The notes below the pieces were generated by a model. It saw only the letters and a program-made list of their open reading frames with translations, was not told the origin of the DNA and made no database searches. Below are positions 60,942-64,000 of a DNA stretch of 64,000 nt, piece after piece. Within the stretch, counting starts at the first letter, position 1. Every line of letters starts with the position of its first letter. Origin of the DNA: Caulobacteraceae bacterium UBA3198 (GTDB lineage: Bacteria > Pseudomonadota > Alphaproteobacteria > Caulobacterales > Caulobacteraceae); the NCBI GenBank assembly GCA_002363865.1, contig DEWY01000004.1, forward strand, positions 235,762 through 299,761, in the 5' to 3' direction. Position numbers and translations under genes: made by a program.

Positions 60942-61415
60942 ATGAGTCAGCGCAAGTTCCTCGTCATCGCCGACGACACGCCGGAATTCCAGACCGCCCT
61001 GCGGTTCGCCTGCCGCCGCGCCCGCTCCACCGGCGGCCATCTGGCCATGCTGCGGGTGATCGAGCCCGCCGTGTTCGAGCACTGGTCCGGGGTCCGCGAG
61101 GAGATCGAGCGCCAGGCGAGAGCCGAGGCCGAGGCCTTCCTGCAGAAGATGGCCGAGTTCGTCATCGCCGAGACCGGGGCGGCGCCGGAATTCATCATCG
61201 TCAACGCCGAGAGCGCCCGTCAGGCCCTGCGCAGCGTCATCGCCGAGGATCCGGACATCAAGATCCTGGTCCTGGGCGCCGCGCCCCATGGTCGGGGGCC
61301 TGGCCCCCTGGTGTCGTCCATCGCCAAGGAAGGCATCCGCTGGGGCGGCCGCAACCTGCCGGTCACCGTGGTGCCAGGCGAACTGACCGACGAAGAGATC
61401 GCCGACCTGGCCTGA
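60942..61415 (+). CDS. Universal stress protein (UspA family)
   Basis: 157 residues with a single Usp domain: KFLVIADDTPEFQTALRFAC, the central helices and ILVLGAAPHGRGPGPLVSSI, the ATP-loop equivalent GxxPHG(9x)S. It lies alone between trpS and nfu. Binding of ATP is likely from the loop but not certain; the physiological role is unknown. Confidence 0.88.
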   Translation: MSQRKFLVIADDTPEFQTALRFACRRARSTGGHLAMLRVIEPAVFEHWSGVREEIERQARAEAEAFLQKMAEFVIAETGAAPEFIIVNAESARQALRSVIAEDPDIKILVLGAAPHGRGPGPLVSSIAKEGIRWGGRNLPVTVVPGELTDEEIADLA

Positions 61416-61450
61416 GGGGGAGCTTTCCGTCTCCCTCGTCACTCTTTCCC

Positions 61451-61538
61451 GTCATGGTCGGACTTGATCCGACCATCCATGAACACCTCGGCCGGCCGGC
61501 GAGCATGGACCCTCGGGTCAAGCCCGAGGGTGACGGAC
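61451..61538. repeat. Palindromic repeat family A, copy 4
   Basis: Same orientation as copies 1 and 3: TGGTCGGA-cttga-TCCGACCA and CCCTCGGG-tcaag-CCCGAGGG, with GAACACCTCGGCCGGCCGGC between. It lies in the 207-bp gap between the stress gene and nfu, both rightward. Confidence 0.88.
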
Positions 61539-61622
61539 ATTGAGACAGGGGTCGCGCGACCGCCATACCTGAGCTGCGCCAGGGGTCTTGCGTCGCCGCC
61601 CCGCAGAGGCCACATCTGAGCC

Positions 61623-62195
61623 ATGTTCATCCAGACCGAAACCACGCCCAACCCCGAGGTTCTGAAGTTCCTGCCCGGCCGCGAAGTGGCCGGCGAGGGA
61701 AGCCATGATTTCCGCGACATGGAGGCCGCCCAGGGCTCGCCCCTGGCCGCCGACCTGTTCGACATTGAGGGCGTTCAACGGGTGTTCTTCGGCCCCGACT
61801 TCGTCACCGTGGGCAAGGATCCCCATTCGGCCTGGCCGCACCTGAAGGCGCCGATCCTGGCGGCCATCATGGACCACTTCACCTCCGGCCGGCCCCTGTT
61901 CACCGGAGAGGCCGCCGCCCAGGGCGGGGATGTGGAAGAGGTCTATGAGGGCGAGGTCGCCCAGATCGTCACCGAGATCAAGGAGCTGCTGGACAGCCGC
62001 ATCCGGCCGGCCGTGGCCCAGGACGGCGGCGACATCATCTTCTCGCGCTTCGAGGCCGACACCGGCGTGGTCTGGCTGCACATGAAGGGCGCCTGCGCCG
62101 GCTGCCCGTCCTCCACCGCGACCCTGAAGTCCGGGGTCGAGAACATGCTCAAGCACTATGTGCCCGAGGTCACCCGGGTCGAACAGACGCTGTAG
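61623..62195 (+). CDS. NifU-like Fe-S scaffold protein
   Basis: 190 residues. The N-terminal Nfu domain (FIQTETTPNPEVLKFLPGRE, VFFGPDFVTVGK) precedes the C-terminal NifU domain with the cluster motif CAGCPSST in HMKGACAGCPS. It carries and transfers 4Fe-4S or 2Fe-2S clusters during maturation of Fe-S enzymes. Domain order is that of mitochondrial and alphaproteobacterial Nfu. Confidence 0.93.
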   Translation: MFIQTETTPNPEVLKFLPGREVAGEGSHDFRDMEAAQGSPLAADLFDIEGVQRVFFGPDFVTVGKDPHSAWPHLKAPILAAIMDHFTSGRPLFTGEAAAQGGDVEEVYEGEVAQIVTEIKELLDSRIRPAVAQDGGDIIFSRFEADTGVVWLHMKGACAGCPSSTATLKSGVENMLKHYVPEVTRVEQTL

Positions 62196-62245
62196 GGCGC
62201 GGACGACGGGAGGGCTTAGCTCCTGACGGCGGGGGCGCCCTTCAT

Positions 62246-62719
62246 TTAACCCCGGGCCAGCGCGCTGGCTGCCTTGCCGTCATACTGGCCGCCGAAGTTC
62301 GTCTTCAGGTGGGCCATGATGGTCCCGACGTTGGCGTCGGGGTTTGCGGCTCGGAAATCGTCGATGGCCTGGCGCAGTTCCGATTCCGTCATCTGCTTCG
62401 GGCCATACGAGGACAGGATCGCCAGCTCGGTTTCAGCGGCCTTGGTGCGCTGGTCGACCTTAGATGTATCGCCACCGGCCTCGATCAGGCGCGCGCGCTC
62501 GCTCGCGAGGTTCTCCAGGGTCAGTTTCGTATTCTTTAGGAACTTCGCGACGGTTGCCGCGACCTTTTCATCAGTGATTTCCGTCACGCCACGTTTGAAC
62601 TCTTCGGTCGTGATCTGCGTAGCTTCGCCGATCAGTGTGGTGAGCAGGTCAGCCTTCAGACGGTCGTTCGACTTACGTGCCGCGAGTTGGTCAGCCTTGA
62701 ACTCGTCGAGCAGAGCCAT
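62246..62719 (-). CDS. YqeY / GatB-like domain protein
   Basis: 157 residues of the YqeY family: MALLDEFKADQLAARKSNDR at the start and the C-terminal MTESELRQAIDDFRAANPDA plus NVGTIMAHLKTNFGGQYDGK, resembling the tail of GatB. Family members interact with glutaminyl-tRNA-dependent amidation or sometimes are stand-alone; role unknown. The region is slightly lower in GC than the core. Confidence 0.88.
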   Translation of the reverse strand: MALLDEFKADQLAARKSNDRLKADLLTTLIGEATQITTEEFKRGVTEITDEKVAATVAKFLKNTKLTLENLASERARLIEAGGDTSKVDQRTKAAETELAILSSYGPKQMTESELRQAIDDFRAANPDANVGTIMAHLKTNFGGQYDGKAASALARG

Positions 62720-62959
62720 GTCGCCGTCCTTTCAATTCAATCTGTTCGGCAGTTCTGTGGTGGGTGAGCGAGACCGCCGTTCAAGCGTGGTCGCGCCGTA
62801 GGGCCACAGTAGCAGCCGCCAGCAATATCCATGGCTGCATTCCGTCAGCCATGCGCCAGTTGCGGACCTTACCTCGGGGCCGATATCCGGCCACTCGAGC
62901 ACGCGGACAAGCTTATGATGTCCAGTCGAGGAGACGCACATGCCGTCAGCAGTGATTAG
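62720..62959. other. Gap between YqeY and HIT genes
   Basis: No convincing gene. A minus-strand open frame (62732-62944 from an internal ATG) gives MCVSSTGHHKLVRVLEWPDI and a Cys/Trp-rich rest, with no family I recognise; its upstream extension runs antisense through the HIT gene. It could be a small unknown gene but is not called. Confidence 0.35.
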
Positions 62960-63463
62960 ATGGTCCGACGCCGCCCCTTCGACATCGACGGTTATGGAAA
63001 GCTCGTCCGGGAACGGCAGTGCTTCGTCTGCGGCTTGGTCTCCGGCGACTCGGCGTTCGCCCATCATGTCGTCTACGAGGATGAGTTTGCGATTGCGTTC
63101 CTGAACAAGTACCCACCCCTCGCCGGATATGTTCTGGTCTGCCCAAAGGCTCGCCGTACGGAGGTTACGGGCGAATTCTCGCTGGGTGAATACGTTCAAT
63201 TGCAAACCGTCGTCTACGCGGTTGCAGAAGCCGTTCGCGCAGTTCTTCAACCTGAGCGCATCTGCATCATGTCATTGGGTAGCCAGGCCGGAAACGCGCA
63301 CGTCCATTGGCACGTCGCACCTCTTCCGCCAGGAGTGCCGCCCGAACAGCAGCAGTTCGCCGCGGTCGACGCAGAACGTGCCGGCGTCCTAACGTTCGAT
63401 GATGGAGAGGCCGAGGCGTTAGCGCTTCAGATCTCGCAGGCCATAGATCGCGGGCTCACGTAG
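62960..63463 (+). CDS. HIT family protein
   Basis: 167 residues with the histidine triad NAHVHWHVAPLPPG, plus CFVCGLVSGDS and AFLNKYPPLAGYVLVCPK typical of HIT hydrolases that cleave nucleotide phosphoramidates or dinucleoside polyphosphates. The N-terminal CxxC may bind zinc. Slightly AT-richer than average and next to a GNAT gene, so this end of the window could be another accessory patch. Confidence 0.85.
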   Translation: MVRRRPFDIDGYGKLVRERQCFVCGLVSGDSAFAHHVVYEDEFAIAFLNKYPPLAGYVLVCPKARRTEVTGEFSLGEYVQLQTVVYAVAEAVRAVLQPERICIMSLGSQAGNAHVHWHVAPLPPGVPPEQQQFAAVDAERAGVLTFDDGEAEALALQISQAIDRGLT

Positions 63464-63594
63464 ATGGGCGCTTGGCCAGCCCACTGCCCTTGAGAGGGAA
63501 AGATCGCGTCAGGGGGCGCCGCCTGTTGAGCTATCTGCCTGCCCGCTTGCCGAGTTGCCGGCCTAGGCCGAGCCGTTGCCGACCACCTTACTGG

Positions 63595-64000
63595 TCAGCC
63601 CCGCCATTCGTCAGCCAGCAGGGCAAACAGGTGGGTGTCGCGCCAACCATCCCTCACCTTGCGGTCCTTGAGCATCGCGCCCTCCTGGCGCATTCCGAGT
63701 TTCTCCAGAAGCCTGACCGAGGCGGCGTTTCGGGCATCGCAGTTCGCCCAGACCCTATGTAGCTCCAGCGTCTCAAACGCGACTGCTAGAACGGCTGACG
63801 CCGCCTCGTAGCCGTAACCGACGCCCCACCACGAACTTCCGAAGACGTAACCGAGGTCGGCGCCGTCTTGCCCGTCCAGCCCCAGCCTAACCGATCCAAT
63901 AACCTGTTCATTCTCTAGCAGTTGGGCAGCGAGATTGACGTCCTGGCGTGGCCACCGCCCCTGCTCAGCAAGGGTAATGAGGTGGCGCCGGAAATTCGGA
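63595..64000 (-). CDS. GNAT N-acetyltransferase, partial
   Basis: The right edge cuts the gene; 135 codons including the stop are visible. Translated from the minus strand: VNLAAQLLENEQVIGSVRLG, LGYVFGSSWWGVGYGYEAAS and LELHRVWANCDARNAASVRL, the RimJ/RimL-type GNAT core with the acetyl-CoA loop, ending ADEWRG. The start lies beyond 64000. Substrate unknown. Confidence 0.85.
   Translation of the reverse strand, partial: PNFRRHLITLAEQGRWPRQDVNLAAQLLENEQVIGSVRLGLDGQDGADLGYVFGSSWWGVGYGYEAASAVLAVAFETLELHRVWANCDARNAASVRLLEKLGMRQEGAMLKDRKVRDGWRDTHLFALLADEWRG

Noticed and set aside
62945..63250. Minus-strand open frame over the HIT gene
   Set aside because: Antisense to the clear histidine-triad gene; only its downstream part, outside HIT, could be real and it has no similarity.
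1..64000. CRISPR arrays, tRNA, rRNA, insertion sequences or prophage genes
   Set aside because: None recognised; intergenic repeats are palindromic elements rather than spaced arrays, and no transposase or integrase reading frame was found.

Overview
The window is a GC-rich chromosomal segment of an alphaproteobacterium of the family Caulobacteraceae, most like Phenylobacterium or Caulobacter. This rests on gene order (DUF299-maf-aroE-coaE-dnaQ facing hemE-hemH-hemJ-rho, then mnmE-mnmG-rsmG-parA-parB), on a CtrA-type site in the hemE upstream gap, on three parS sites, and on an NtrZ-like gene. It is core replication-origin-proximal chromosome with one obvious small accessory island and one possible one.

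Layout. 1-5 kb: a cyclophilin end, a hypothetical gene, an adenosine-kinase-like gene and a tight hisBHAFE operon. 5-8.5 kb: PHA-granule-type protein, Smr, MltA, a Tim44-like protein and divergent secB. 8.6-12.3 kb: leftward dnaQ-coaE-aroE-maf-DUF299 run with overlapping ends. 12.28-12.81 kb: probable origin (Cori-like), followed by rightward hemE-hemH-hemJ-rho. 17-25.3 kb: three parS sites, mnmE, mnmG, rsmG, parA and parB. 25.5-29.6 kb: leftward leuS-lptE-holA. 29.7-38.6 kb: DUF3576, NtrZ-like, ThiE-like, PLPBP, Ku, the EF-P/EpmA/EpmB module, hslVU and a MoeB/ThiF-type gene.

38.8-39.85 kb is compositionally foreign and AT-richer. It holds two tightly coupled genes for small two-span membrane proteins; the second carries a HEPN-type RNxxxH motif and the first has a helical head that may resemble a histone fold. 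This is the best candidate here for an undescribed system. From 40 kb ordinary core genes resume: glnD, a P-loop kinase, CoA-transferase/acyl-CoA dehydrogenase/enoyl-CoA hydratase, an M3 peptidase, murI, oxyR with a likely autoregulatory leaderless promoter, a PadR/DUF2218 pair with an operator, RraA-like, an acyl-CoA ligase/thiolase/DUF35 cluster, an oligopeptide-binding lipoprotein, murJ, trpS, a universal stress protein, Nfu, YqeY, HIT and a truncated GNAT gene.

Intergenic gaps carry at least three families of palindromic repeats (4, 2 and 2 copies) plus a two-hairpin element after hisE. No rRNA, tRNA, CRISPR array, transposase or phage gene was seen. Many genes overlap by ATGA, and three convergent pairs end on one shared CTAG.
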